Source: DATFDN01 sp963767645 (GTDB taxonomy: Bacteria; Pseudomonadota; Alphaproteobacteria; Acetobacterales; Acetobacteraceae). Taken from it: a stretch of 64,000 nucleotides of DNA. Below the pieces are notes generated by a model, which had not been told where the DNA came from, searched no databases, and worked only from the letters and a program-made list of their open reading frames with translations. Positions 32,498-40,606 of the stretch are shown here, piece after piece; position 1 is the stretch's first letter, and every line of letters begins with the position of its first letter. The stretch spans positions 310,001 through 374,000 of the forward strand of contig CAVYEW010000014.1 in assembly GCA_963767645.1 (NCBI GenBank), read 5' to 3'. The position numbers and the translations under genes were made by a program.

Positions 32498-32793
32498 GCC
32501 CCTGCCCCCTCGGCCTGCACTGGCTCAGCCGCCGCCGGCGCGGCGTCCGACAGCTTCCCGCCATTGCGCTCGATGACCATCCAGGTCTTGCGCTTGCTGA
32601 TCGGCCGGCATTCCTCGATGCGCACCAGATCGCCGACCTTGCACACATTGTCCTCGTCGTGCGCCGCATATTTCTTCGAGCGGCGGATGAACTTCTTGTA
32701 CAGCGGGTGCATGACGCGGCGATCGACCAGCACCGTCACGGTCTTGTCCATCTTGTCGCTTGTCACCCGGCCGGTGAGAACGCGCCTCGGCAT
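32494..32793 (-). CDS. rpsQ: 30S ribosomal protein S17
   Basis: The OB-fold protein begins MPRRVLTGRVTSDKMDKTVT and includes VMHPLYKKFIRRSKKYAAHD and CKVGDLVRIEECRPISKRKT. At 99 aa it is longer than E. coli S17 (84) because of an Ala/Pro/Glu-rich tail (KLSDAAPAAAEPVQAEGAGA). Confidence 0.96.
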   Translation of the reverse strand: MPRRVLTGRVTSDKMDKTVTVLVDRRVMHPLYKKFIRRSKKYAAHDEDNVCKVGDLVRIEECRPISKRKTWMVIERNGGKLSDAAPAAAEPVQAEGAGA

Positions 32794-32805
32794 TCGGACT
32801 CCCCT

Positions 32806-33024
32806 CTAGGTCCGTGCGGCGGCGCGCTGGCGCTCGCCCATGATGGTCTTGACCCGCGCGATGTCGCGCCGCACCTGGCGGACGCGGGCCGTGCCCTCGG
32901 CCTGACCGGTCGCGCGCTGGAAGCGCAGGTTGAACTGCTCCTTGCGCAGCGCGACCAGCAGATCCTCGATCTCGTCCGGCGTCTTCGCCCGCAGGTCGGA
33001 CGCCGTGTTCACGCCCTTGGCCAT
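32806..33024 (-). CDS. rpmC: 50S ribosomal protein L29
   Basis: The 72-aa helical protein near the exit tunnel starts MAKGVNTASDLRAKTPDEIE and has the family core LRKEQFNLRFQRATGQAEGT with RRDIARVKTIMGER. The frame is open well upstream, but the ATG at 33024 overlaps the rplP stop (ATGA) and matches family length. Confidence 0.95.
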   Translation of the reverse strand: MAKGVNTASDLRAKTPDEIEDLLVALRKEQFNLRFQRATGQAEGTARVRQVRRDIARVKTIMGERQRAAART

Positions 33025-33440
33025 CACGAATCTCCGATGCGCTGGACGATCTTGGTCCGGATCGGCAGCTTCGCCGCGCCCAAGGTCAGCGCGTCGCGCG
33101 CCACCTCCGGCGGCACGCCGTCGAGCTCGAACATGATGCGGCCGGGATGCACGCGGCAGACCCAGAACTCCGGGCTGCCCTTGCCCGAGCCCATGCGGAC
33201 CTCGGCCGGCTTTATCGAGACCGGCACGTCGGGAAAAATCCTGATCCACACCCGGCCGGCGCGCTTCATCGCCCGCGTGATCGCACGCCGCGCCGCCTCG
33301 ATCTGTCGCGCGGTGATCCGCTCCGGCTCCAGCGCCTTCAGCCCATAGGTGCCGAAATTGAGCTGGGTCCCGCCGCTGGCGAGGCCGTGGATGCGGCCCT
33401 TGTGCGCCTTGCGGTATTTGGTGCGCTTCGGTTGCAGCAT
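33024..33440 (-). CDS. rplP: 50S ribosomal protein L16
   Basis: The 138-aa protein lies near the A-site tRNA elbow. It begins MLQPKRTKYRKAHKGRIHGL and carries WIRIFPDVPVSIKPAEVRMG and KGSPEFWVCRVHPGRIMFEL. Its stop overlaps the rpmC start and rpsC ends 18 bp upstream. Confidence 0.97.
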   Translation of the reverse strand: MLQPKRTKYRKAHKGRIHGLASGGTQLNFGTYGLKALEPERITARQIEAARRAITRAMKRAGRVWIRIFPDVPVSIKPAEVRMGSGKGSPEFWVCRVHPGRIMFELDGVPPEVARDALTLGAAKLPIRTKIVQRIGDS

Positions 33441-33458
33441 GTCCCGACTACCGATCCA

Positions 33459-34135
<677 letters not shown>

Positions 34136-34136
<1 letters not shown>

Positions 34137-34543
34137 TATGCGGCCCTCCGCCTGGCCCCTGCCTCGCCCGCCTCGGCGCGCTCCTCAACCACGATCCGCA
34201 GATGGCTGAACCATTTCTCGACCCGCGCCGCGCGCCCGCGGCCGCGGGCATGGAACCGGCGCATCACGATCGCCCGCCCCACCTCCGCACGCGAGACCAC
34301 CAGGCGATCGACATCGAGCTGGTGATTGTTCTCCGCATTCGCAATCGCGCTCTCCAGCACCTTGCGCACTTGCTGGGCGATGCGCCGCTTGCTGAAGGTG
34401 AGCGTGGCGACCGCCTGCGATGCCGGCAGGTTGCGGATCATCGCCGCGACCAGGTTCAGCTTGCGCGGCGAGACGCGCACGTTGCGCAGCACCGCCTCGG
34501 CCTCGTTGTCCGCCAGCATGCGTGGAAGACCCGGCTTGCTCAT
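34136..34543 (-). CDS. rplV: 50S ribosomal protein L22
   Basis: The 135-aa protein lines the exit tunnel. It carries LRNVRVSPRKLNLVAAMIRN, VLESAIANAENNHQLDVDRL and the tunnel-loop region IVMRRFHARGRGRAARVEKW. An Ala/Arg-rich tail (EAGEAGARRRAA) extends it beyond E. coli's 110 aa. rpsS ends 1 bp upstream of its start. Confidence 0.96.
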
Positions 34544-34544
34544 C

Positions 34545-34823
34545 TCAGCCCCGCCTCGCCCGCTTGTCGCCGGAATGGCCGGTGAAGGTCCGCGTCGGCG
34601 AGAACTCGCCGAACTTGTGGCCGACCATGTTCTCGTTGACCTGCACGGGCAGGAACTTGCGGCCGTTATAGACGCCGAAGGTCAGTCCCACGAACTGCGG
34701 CAGGATCGTCGAGCGGCGCGACCAGATCCGCACGATCTCGTTGCGGCCGGAGGCGCGCGAGGCCTCGGCCTTCTTCAACAGATACCCGTCCACGAACGGG
34801 CCCTTCCAGACGGAGCGCGCCAT
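34545..34823 (-). CDS. rpsS: 30S ribosomal protein S19
   Basis: The 92-aa protein begins MARSVWKGPFVDGYLLKKAE and has IWSRRSTILPQFVGLTFGVY, NMVGHKFGEFSPTRTFTGHS and a basic end. All are family hallmarks. It contacts the A-site tRNA with S13. Standard S10-operon position between rplB and rplV. Confidence 0.98.
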   Translation of the reverse strand: MARSVWKGPFVDGYLLKKAEASRASGRNEIVRIWSRRSTILPQFVGLTFGVYNGRKFLPVQVNENMVGHKFGEFSPTRTFTGHSGDKRARRG

Positions 34824-34840
34824 CGTCTACCTGTCCCCGC

Positions 34841-35671
34841 TCACTTGCCTTGATGACGGCTGCGGATGATCAGCCGCTGCGTGCGCTTGTTGGCGCGCGT
34901 CTTGTAGCCCTTGGTCGGCTTGCCCCAGGGCGTCACCGGATGCCGCCCGCCCGAGGTCCGTCCCTCGCCGCCGCCATGCGGATGATCGACCGGGTTCATC
35001 ACCACGCCCCGGTTGTGCGGGCGGCGCCCGAGCCAGCGCGACCGTCCGGCCTTGCCGATCTTCTGGTTCATGTTGTCGGGATTCGACACCGCGCCCACCG
35101 AGGCCATGCACTCGGCGCGCACCATGCGCAGCTCGCCCGACATCAGCTTGACCTGCGCGTAGCCGGCGTCCTTGCCGACGAGCTGCGCGTAGGTTCCCGC
35201 CGAGCGCGCGATCTTGCCGCCGGCGCCGGGCTTCATCTCGATGTTATGGACGATGGTGCCGACCGGGATCGCCGCCAGCGGCATCGCGTTGCCCGGCTTG
35301 ATGTCGACACGCGCGCCCGCCACCACCGTATCGCCCGCGCGCAGACGCTGCGGCGCCAGGATGTAGGACAGCTCGCCATCCGCATACCTGACCAGGGCGA
35401 TAAAAGCGGTGCGGTTCGGGTCGTACTCCAGCCGCTCCACGGTCGCCGGCACGTCGAACTTGCGCCGCTTGAAATCGACGTAGCGGAAGGTCTGCTTGTG
35501 CCCGCCGCCCCGGAAACGGCTGGTGATGCGGCCGTGGTTGTTGCGCCCGCCGGTGCCGATCTTGCCTTCGGTCAGCTTCTTGACCGGCTTGCCCTTCCAC
35601 AACTCGGAGCGCGCGATCAGCACCGTGCCGCGCAGGCTCGCCGTGACCGGGTTGTAGTTCTTCAGCGGCAT
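34841..35671 (-). CDS. rplB: 50S ribosomal protein L2
   Basis: The 276-aa protein is required for subunit association and peptidyl transfer. It shows MPLKNYNPVTASLRGTVLIA, NNHGRITSRFRGGGHKQTFR, and the C-terminal signature region VVMNPVDHPHGGGEGRTSGG, which includes the conserved histidine near the peptidyl transferase centre. Length and order are typical. Confidence 0.98.
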   Translation of the reverse strand: MPLKNYNPVTASLRGTVLIARSELWKGKPVKKLTEGKIGTGGRNNHGRITSRFRGGGHKQTFRYVDFKRRKFDVPATVERLEYDPNRTAFIALVRYADGELSYILAPQRLRAGDTVVAGARVDIKPGNAMPLAAIPVGTIVHNIEMKPGAGGKIARSAGTYAQLVGKDAGYAQVKLMSGELRMVRAECMASVGAVSNPDNMNQKIGKAGRSRWLGRRPHNRGVVMNPVDHPHGGGEGRTSGGRHPVTPWGKPTKGYKTRANKRTQRLIIRSRHQGK

Positions 35672-35681
35672 GTCCCTGCTC

Positions 35682-36023
35682 TCACGCTAGCGCGGTGGTG
35701 AAGTCGATCTGCTGGCCGGCGGCGAGACGCACGAACGCCTTCTTGGCATCCGACCGCCGACCGGGGCGGCCGCGAAACCGCTTGGTCTTGCCCTTCTGCA
35801 CCAGCGTGTTCACCGCCAGCACCCGGACGCCGAACAACGCCTCGACCGCGACCTTGATCTCCGGCTTGGTGGCATCCAGCGGAACCCAGAACACGTATTG
35901 GCCGTGCTCGGACAGGCGCGTGGCCTTCTCGGTGATCACCGGGCTGCGGATCAGCTCGTAGATGGCCTCCCGCGACAGGCGCGGTCCGCGCGAAGCCGGG
36001 GTCTGGGGCTGGGTCTCGCTCAT
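35682..36023 (-). CDS. rplW: 50S ribosomal protein L23
   Basis: This exit-tunnel protein docks SRP and trigger factor. The core has LIRSPVITEKATRLSEHGQY and FVWPL-like VFWVPLDATKPEIKVAVEAL, then VNTLVQKGKTKRFRGRPGRR. At 113 aa it has a short N-terminal extension (MSETQPQTPASRGPRLSREA) compared with E. coli (100 aa). Its start overlaps the rplD stop by four bases. Confidence 0.96.
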   Translation of the reverse strand: MSETQPQTPASRGPRLSREAIYELIRSPVITEKATRLSEHGQYVFWVPLDATKPEIKVAVEALFGVRVLAVNTLVQKGKTKRFRGRPGRRSDAKKAFVRLAAGQQIDFTTALA

Positions 36024-36676
36024 GCCGCTTCCCCTTCGGTCGCGGCGGCCGCGGCCTCGCCCGCCAGCCGCCGGCGCAGCCCCTCCACCCCGGCGGTCGT
36101 GATCGCCAGCACGTCATGGCGCAGGATGTCGTACACATTGGCCCCGATCGTCGGCAGCACATCGATCCCCGGTATGTTGCGGCTGACCCGCAGGAAGCCC
36201 TGGTCCACCGTGTGATCGACGATCAGCGCCGAGCGCCAGCCCAAGGTCTTCAGCTTGCGCGCCAGCTCCCTGGTCTTGCCGGTGCCGTCCGTGGCCTGGT
36301 CCAGCACCACCAGCTTGCCCTCCGCCTGCTTCTGCGACAGTGCCGAGATCAGGCCCAGGCGGCGGACCTTCTTGTTCAGGCTGTACGCGTGCGAGCGCAC
36401 CACCGGTCCATGCACCACGCCGCCGGTGCGGAACTGCGGCGCGCGCAGGCTGCCCTGCCTTGCGTTGCCGGTGCCCTTCTGGCGATACGGCTTCTTGGTG
36501 GTGCCCTGCACCTCGCCCAGCCCCTTTACCTTGTGGGTGCCGGCGCGGCGCTTGGCGAGTTGCCACTGCACGACGCGCGCCATGATATCGGTGCGCGGCG
36601 TGGCGCCGAAGACCTCGTCCGGCAACTCCGTGCTGCCGGTCTCGGCGTTGTCCAGGGTTCGGATCGCGACCTGCAT
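36020..36676 (-). CDS. rplD: 50S ribosomal protein L4
   Basis: The 218-aa protein reaches the exit tunnel and in E. coli autoregulates the S10 operon. MQVAIRTLDNAETGSTELPD starts the protein; KGLGEVQGTTKKPYRQKGTG and APQFRTGGVVHGPVVRSHAY form the tunnel loop. VLPTIGANVYDILRHDVLAI closes the fold. The ATG at 36676 was chosen over a longer Arg-rich frame. Confidence 0.96.
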   Translation of the reverse strand: MQVAIRTLDNAETGSTELPDEVFGATPRTDIMARVVQWQLAKRRAGTHKVKGLGEVQGTTKKPYRQKGTGNARQGSLRAPQFRTGGVVHGPVVRSHAYSLNKKVRRLGLISALSQKQAEGKLVVLDQATDGTGKTRELARKLKTLGWRSALIVDHTVDQGFLRVSRNIPGIDVLPTIGANVYDILRHDVLAITTAGVEGLRRRLAGEAAAAATEGEAA

Positions 36677-36686
36677 ATGACTTTCC

Positions 36687-37379
36687 TCAGGCCGAAGCCG
36701 CCGGCGCTTCCGCCAGCGCGGCCGGATAGGGCGCATCCTCCGGCCGGGCGCGCTTGATCGCGTCGCGCACCAGGACAAACCCGCCGCGCGCGCCGGGGAC
36801 CGCGCCCTTCAGCATGATGAGCCCCTTCTCGGCATCCACGGCCGCCACCTCCAGGCCGAGCGTCGTCACCCGCTCATGTCCGAGATGGCCTGCCATCTTC
36901 TTGTTCTTGAATACCTTGCCCGGGTCCTGCCGGTTGCCCGTGGAGCCGTGGCTGCGATGGCTGATCGACACGCCGTGGCTCGCTTCCAGGCCGCTGAAGT
37001 TCCACCGCTTCATCGAACCGGCGAATCCCTTGCCCTTGCTCGTCGCGGTGACATCGACCCGCTGCCCGATCACGAAATGCGCCGCCGACAGCGTGCCGCC
37101 AGGCTCCAGCAGCGCGTCGGCATCGACCCGGAATTCGGCGAGCCGCGCCTTCGGCTCCACCTTGTTCTTGGCGAAGTGGCCGCGGTTGGGCTTGGTCACG
37201 TTCTTCACCTTGGCGCGGCCCCAGCCGAGCTGCACCGCGCTGTAGCCGTCCGTCTCCTGGGTGCGCGTCGCCACTACCTGCACCGCGTCGAGATGCAGCA
37301 CCGTGACCGGCACATGCGTGCCGTCGTCGCGGAAGATCCGCGTCATGCCCAGCTTCTTGGCGATCAGTCCGGTTCGCAT
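36687..37379 (-). CDS. rplC: 50S ribosomal protein L3
   Basis: The 230-aa protein starts MRTGLIAKKLGMTRIFRDDG and has FAGSMKRWNFSGLEASHGVS and SHRSHGSTGNRQDPGKVFKN, the region near the peptidyl transferase centre that carries the methylated Gln in E. coli. A short Ala/Pro-rich tail follows. rpsJ ends 10 bp upstream. Confidence 0.97.
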   Translation of the reverse strand: MRTGLIAKKLGMTRIFRDDGTHVPVTVLHLDAVQVVATRTQETDGYSAVQLGWGRAKVKNVTKPNRGHFAKNKVEPKARLAEFRVDADALLEPGGTLSAAHFVIGQRVDVTATSKGKGFAGSMKRWNFSGLEASHGVSISHRSHGSTGNRQDPGKVFKNKKMAGHLGHERVTTLGLEVAAVDAEKGLIMLKGAVPGARGGFVLVRDAIKRARPEDAPYPAALAEAPAASA

Positions 37380-37389
37380 GACCCCGCCC

Positions 37390-37698
37390 TCAGATCTTGA
37401 TCTCGACGTCCACGCCGGCGGCGAGGTCGAGCTTCATCAGCGCGTCCACGGTCTGCGGCGTCGGCTCCACGATGTCGAGCAGGCGCCGGTGGGTGCGGAT
37501 CTCGAACTGCTCGCGGCTCTTCTTGTCAACGTGCGGCGAGCGGTTGACGGTGAAACGCTCGATATGCGTCGGCAGCGGAATTGGTCCGCGAACGCGGGCA
37601 CCCGTGCGCTTGGCCGTGTTCACGATCTCCTTCGTGCTGTTGTCCAGCACGCGGTGATCGTACGCCTTGAGGCGGATGCGGATATTCTGGTTGTCCAT
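37390..37698 (-). CDS. rpsJ: 30S ribosomal protein S10 (NusE)
   Basis: The 102-aa protein serves in the 30S subunit and as NusE in antitermination. MDNQNIRIRLKAYDHRVLDN is the family N-terminus; GPIPLPTHIERFTVNRSPHV is the loop region and VDALMKLDLAAGVDVEIKI the end. The ATG at 37698 was preferred to an Arg-rich upstream extension. A strong hairpin separates it from tuf. Confidence 0.97.
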   Translation of the reverse strand: MDNQNIRIRLKAYDHRVLDNSTKEIVNTAKRTGARVRGPIPLPTHIERFTVNRSPHVDKKSREQFEIRTHRRLLDIVEPTPQTVDALMKLDLAAGVDVEIKI

Positions 37699-37727
37699 CG
37701 CTCGCTTGTCCGTTCGGCGAAAACGAT

Positions 37728-37758
37728 GCCGGCGCCCCAACCGCGTCGGGGCGCCGGC
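37728..37758 (-). terminator. Hairpin between tuf and rpsJ (terminator or attenuator candidate)
   Basis: A perfect 11-bp GC-rich inverted repeat (gccggcgcccc / ggggcgccggc) with a 9-base loop lies in the 74-bp tuf-rpsJ gap. On the transcribed strand it is followed by ATCGTTTTCG, a weak U-tract. It could partly terminate the str transcript, attenuate the S10 operon, or protect the tuf mRNA end. Confidence 0.5.
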
Positions 37759-37772
37759 GAACGCTTGTCTCT

Positions 37773-38963
37773 CTAGGCGGTGATCTTGGCGACCACGCCG
37801 GCGCCGACGGTCCGGCCGCCCTCGCGGATGGCGAAGCGCAGCCCCTCATCCATGGCGATCGGCGCGATCAGCTCGACATCCATGGAGACGTTGTCGCCGG
37901 GCATCACCATCTCCGTGCCCTCGGGAAGCTGGACGACCCCGGTCACGTCGGTGGTGCGGAAGTAGAACTGCGGCCGGTAGTTGGTGAAGAACGGCGTATG
38001 CCGCCCCCCCTCCTCCTTGGTGAGGATATACGCCTCGGCCTGGAACTTGGTGTGCGGGGTGATCGAGCCGGGCTTGGCCAGGACCTGGCCGCGCTCCACC
38101 TCCTCGCGCTTGGTGCCGCGCAGCAGCGCGCCGATGTTGTCGCCCGCCTCGCCGCGGTCGAGCAGCTTGCGGAACATCTCCACGCCGGTGACGACGGTCT
38201 TCTGCGTCGCCTTGATGCCGACGATCTCGACCTCTTCGCCCACTGTAATAACGCCGCGCTCCACGCGGCCGGTGACGACGGTGCCGCGCCCGGAGATCGA
38301 GAACACGTCCTCGATCGGCATCAGGAACGGGCGGTCGGTGGCGCGCGCCGGCTGCGGGATATAGGTATCGACCGCGGTCATCAGCTCGAGCACCGAATTC
38401 TCGCCGATCTCGGGTTCGCGGTCCTCGAGCGCACACAGCGCCGAGCCCTTGATGATCGGAATGTCGTCGCCGGGGAACTGATAGGACGACAGCAGCTCGC
38501 GCAACTCAAGCTCGACCAGCTCGATCAACTCGGGGTCGTCCACCATGTCGGTCTTGTTCATGTACACCACCAGCGCCGGCACGCCGACCTGGCGGGCGAG
38601 CAGGATGTGCTCGCGGGTCTGCGGCATCGGGCCGTCGGCGGCGGAGACCACGAGGATCGCGCCGTCCATCTGCGCCGCGCCGGTGATCATGTTCTTCACG
38701 TAGTCGGCGTGACCGGGGCAATCGACATGCGCGTAGTGGCGATTCTTGGTCTCATACTCGACATGCGCCGTGGCGATGGTGATGCCGCGCGCGCGCTCCT
38801 CCGGCGCCTTGTCGATCTGGTCGTACGCCGTGAAGGTGGCGCCGCCCGTCTTGGCCAGGATCCTGGTGATCGCCGCGGTCAGCGTTGTCTTGCCATGATC
38901 CACATGGCCGATCGTGCCGATATTGCAGTGCGGCTTGGTCCGCTGGAATTTCGCCTTGGCCAT
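37773..38963 (-). CDS. tuf: Elongation factor Tu
   Basis: The 396-aa GTPase delivers aminoacyl-tRNA to the ribosome. G1 is GHVDHGKTTLTAAI, G3 DCPGHADYVKNMITGAAQMD, G4 NKTDMVDDPEL and G5 GSALCALE. Domains 2 and 3 follow with RGTVVTGRVERG and the C-terminal AIREGGRTVGAGVVAKITA. It follows rpsG directly after 48 bp; fusA, which usually lies between them, is absent. Confidence 0.98.
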   Translation of the reverse strand: MAKAKFQRTKPHCNIGTIGHVDHGKTTLTAAITRILAKTGGATFTAYDQIDKAPEERARGITIATAHVEYETKNRHYAHVDCPGHADYVKNMITGAAQMDGAILVVSAADGPMPQTREHILLARQVGVPALVVYMNKTDMVDDPELIELVELELRELLSSYQFPGDDIPIIKGSALCALEDREPEIGENSVLELMTAVDTYIPQPARATDRPFLMPIEDVFSISGRGTVVTGRVERGVITVGEEVEIVGIKATQKTVVTGVEMFRKLLDRGEAGDNIGALLRGTKREEVERGQVLAKPGSITPHTKFQAEAYILTKEEGGRHTPFFTNYRPQFYFRTTDVTGVVQLPEGTEMVMPGDNVSMDVELIAPIAMDEGLRFAIREGGRTVGAGVVAKITA

Positions 38964-39011
38964 CGTCAGTCTCTCCGTGGACCTGCGGTCCGTGTCCTGT
39001 GGTTCGAGGTA

Positions 39012-39488
39012 CTACCAGCGGTAATGGCTGAAGGCCTTGTTGGCCTCGGCCATCCGGTGGGTGTCTTCGCGCTTCTTCACCGCCGCGCCGCGGTTGTTGA
39101 CCGCGTCCATCAGCTCGTTCGACAGCCGGTCTTCCATCGCGTGCTCGCCGCGCTTGCGCGCAGCGTCGATCAGCCAGCGTATGGCGAGCGCCTGGCGCCG
39201 CTCCGCCCGCACCTCGACCGGCACCTGGTAGGTGGCGCCGCCGACCCGGCGGGAGCGGACCTCGACGGCCGGCTTCACGTTGTCGAGCGCTTCGTGGAAC
39301 ATGCGCACCGGATCGGCCTGGGCGCCGCCCCGCCTGCGCATCACATCCAGCGCCGAATAGACAATGCCTTCGGCGGCGGATTTCTTGCCGTCGTACATCA
39401 GCGCGTTCATGAACCGCGTGATCACGACGTCGCCGAACTTGGCGTCCGGCAGGATTTCGCGCTTGACGGCGCGGCGGCGGCGCGACAT
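39012..39488 (-). CDS. rpsG: 30S ribosomal protein S7
   Basis: The 158-aa protein nucleates the 16S 3' domain and in E. coli regulates the str operon. It begins MSRRRRAVKREILPDAKFGD and includes LMYDGKKSAAEGIVYSALDV and VRSRRVGGATYQVPVEVRAE, ending TEAH-like DTHRMAEANKAFSHYRW. It lies 10 bp downstream of rpsL. Confidence 0.97.
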   Translation of the reverse strand: MSRRRRAVKREILPDAKFGDVVITRFMNALMYDGKKSAAEGIVYSALDVMRRRGGAQADPVRMFHEALDNVKPAVEVRSRRVGGATYQVPVEVRAERRQALAIRWLIDAARKRGEHAMEDRLSNELMDAVNNRGAAVKKREDTHRMAEANKAFSHYRW

Positions 39489-39498
39489 CGGCGGCCCC

Positions 39499-39870
39499 CT
39501 ATTTCGGCCGCTTCGCGCCGTAGAGCGAACGGCGCTGGCGGCGCTTGGCGATGCCCTGGGTGTCGAGCACGCCGCGCAGGATGTGGTAGCGCACGCCCGG
39601 CAGGTCCTTCACCCGCCCGCCGCGGATCAGCACAACCGAGTGCTCCTGAAGATTGTGGCCCTCGCCGGGGATATAGCTCACCACCTCATAGCCATTGGTG
39701 AGCCGCACCTTGGCGACCTTGCGAAGCGCCGAGTTAGGCTTCTTCGGCGTGGTCGTGTACACGCGGGTGCAGACGCCGCGCTTCTGCGGGCAGCTCTGCA
39801 GCGCCGGAACCTTGTTCCGGGTCTTCTGCGGCTCTCGCCCCTTGGCGATCAGCTGATTGATGGTCGGCAT
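39499..39870 (-). CDS. rpsL: 30S ribosomal protein S12
   Basis: The 123-aa decoding-centre protein starts MPTINQLIAKGREPQKTRNK and carries VYTTTPKKPNSALRKVAKVR and RGGRVKDLPGVRYHILRG. The lysines of the TPKKPN and RVKDLPG loops, where changes cause streptomycin resistance, are wild type. The ATG at 39870 was preferred over a long upstream frame. A promoter-like sequence lies about 225 bp upstream, leaving a long leader. Confidence 0.97.
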   Translation of the reverse strand: MPTINQLIAKGREPQKTRNKVPALQSCPQKRGVCTRVYTTTPKKPNSALRKVAKVRLTNGYEVVSYIPGEGHNLQEHSVVLIRGGRVKDLPGVRYHILRGVLDTQGIAKRRQRRSLYGAKRPK

Positions 39871-40094
39871 GCGCCCCTGTCTCGTCTCTATCACCGGCTC
39901 GGCCGATCCGATCCTTCGCGCGACCGTCGTCCACGGGCAAAACCCGCGGGCGCGGGGCACGCGGCCTTGCGCTGCGGGTTAGGTGCCGGCCCGCGGCCTG
40001 GGCTTCGGGTCCTGCGACCGAAAGCGGCGCCGCGCGCGATGCTGCCTGCAAATTCGACGGCCACCCGAAACACCAGGGCCGGCCAAGGCGGCGG

Positions 40095-40123
40095 AACCTA
40101 GTGGCGTGCGCCAGGCAAGTCAA
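40095..40123 (-). promoter_or_regulatory. Probable promoter of the str-S10-spc cluster
   Basis: On the minus strand TTGACT (40123-40118) and TAGGTT (40100-40095) are separated by exactly 17 bp. The predicted start point near 40088 would give a leader of about 218 nt before rpsL, long enough for regulatory folding. The leader (39871-40090) holds no supportable gene. Confidence 0.55.
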
Positions 40124-40209
40124 CCCGGTATGCTGACGGAGCTCAGCCAAGTAGTGGAACCTGTACGCGGATCATGCGTTCCGCGGACGAAAAGTTTCGG
40201 AGAGCACGT

Positions 40210-40404
40210 ATGTGGTTCTGGTTCCTGATCTGGGTGGTGATCATCTGGCTGCTGCTGAGCGGCGGCGGCTACTACGGCTACCGCCGGTCGTACTACGGCA
40301 GAAGCCACGCGACAGGCATCCTGCTGGTCCTGCTCATAATCTTCTTGATCGTGGTCATCTTCTGGGGGCCATACTGGGGCGGATACGGCTACCGGGTGTA
40401 CTGA
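40210..40404 (+). CDS. Small glycine/tyrosine-rich membrane protein
   Basis: The 64-aa frame (MWFWFLIWVVIIWLLLSGGG...) has two hydrophobic segments: residues 1-18 and about 36-55 (ILLVLLIIFLIVVIFWG). They are separated by GYYGYRRSYYGRSHATG, and the end is PYWGGYGYRVY. A GGAGAG ribosome site lies about 8 bp upstream of the ATG. It is divergent from the ribosomal cluster and the MITE-like copy B begins 8 bp after its stop. No family recognised; small stress or membrane-associated proteins of this type are common. Confidence 0.6.
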   Translation: MWFWFLIWVVIIWLLLSGGGYYGYRRSYYGRSHATGILLVLLIIFLIVVIFWGPYWGGYGYRVY

Positions 40405-40411
40405 TCGGTTA

Positions 40412-40569
40412 TACCAGGCTGCGTTGAAAGTGACCTATTGCCCACTCCGTCATGCCCGGCGCAGGCCGGGCATCCACGCCTTCGCTTGCCGCCATCAAGG
40501 CGTGGATGCTCGCGACAAGCGCGAGCATGACGGCGGGGAGGAGCAAGTCAACTTCAAGGCGGGCCGGTA
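40412..40569. mobile_element. MITE-like element, copy B (158 bp)
   Basis: It has the same terminal inverted repeats as copy A at 10175-10356 and the same internal REP-like palindrome, but lacks about 24 bp of the left hairpin. The flanking duplication is TTA (40409-40411 and 40570-40572). The different TNA duplications at the two sites show two separate insertion events. Confidence 0.85.
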
Positions 40570-40606
40570 TTAACCCCTCGCACGACCCATCTGCTTGCAA
40601 GAGGGG

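Noticed and set aside
37998..39701. 567-aa plus-strand frame opposite tuf and rpsG
   Set aside because: It overlaps two highly conserved genes on the other strand and has no recognisable domain.
39871..40210. tRNA gene upstream of rpsL
   Set aside because: I looked for cloverleaf pairing and a T-loop in the gap and saw none; only the promoter-like sequence is supportable.
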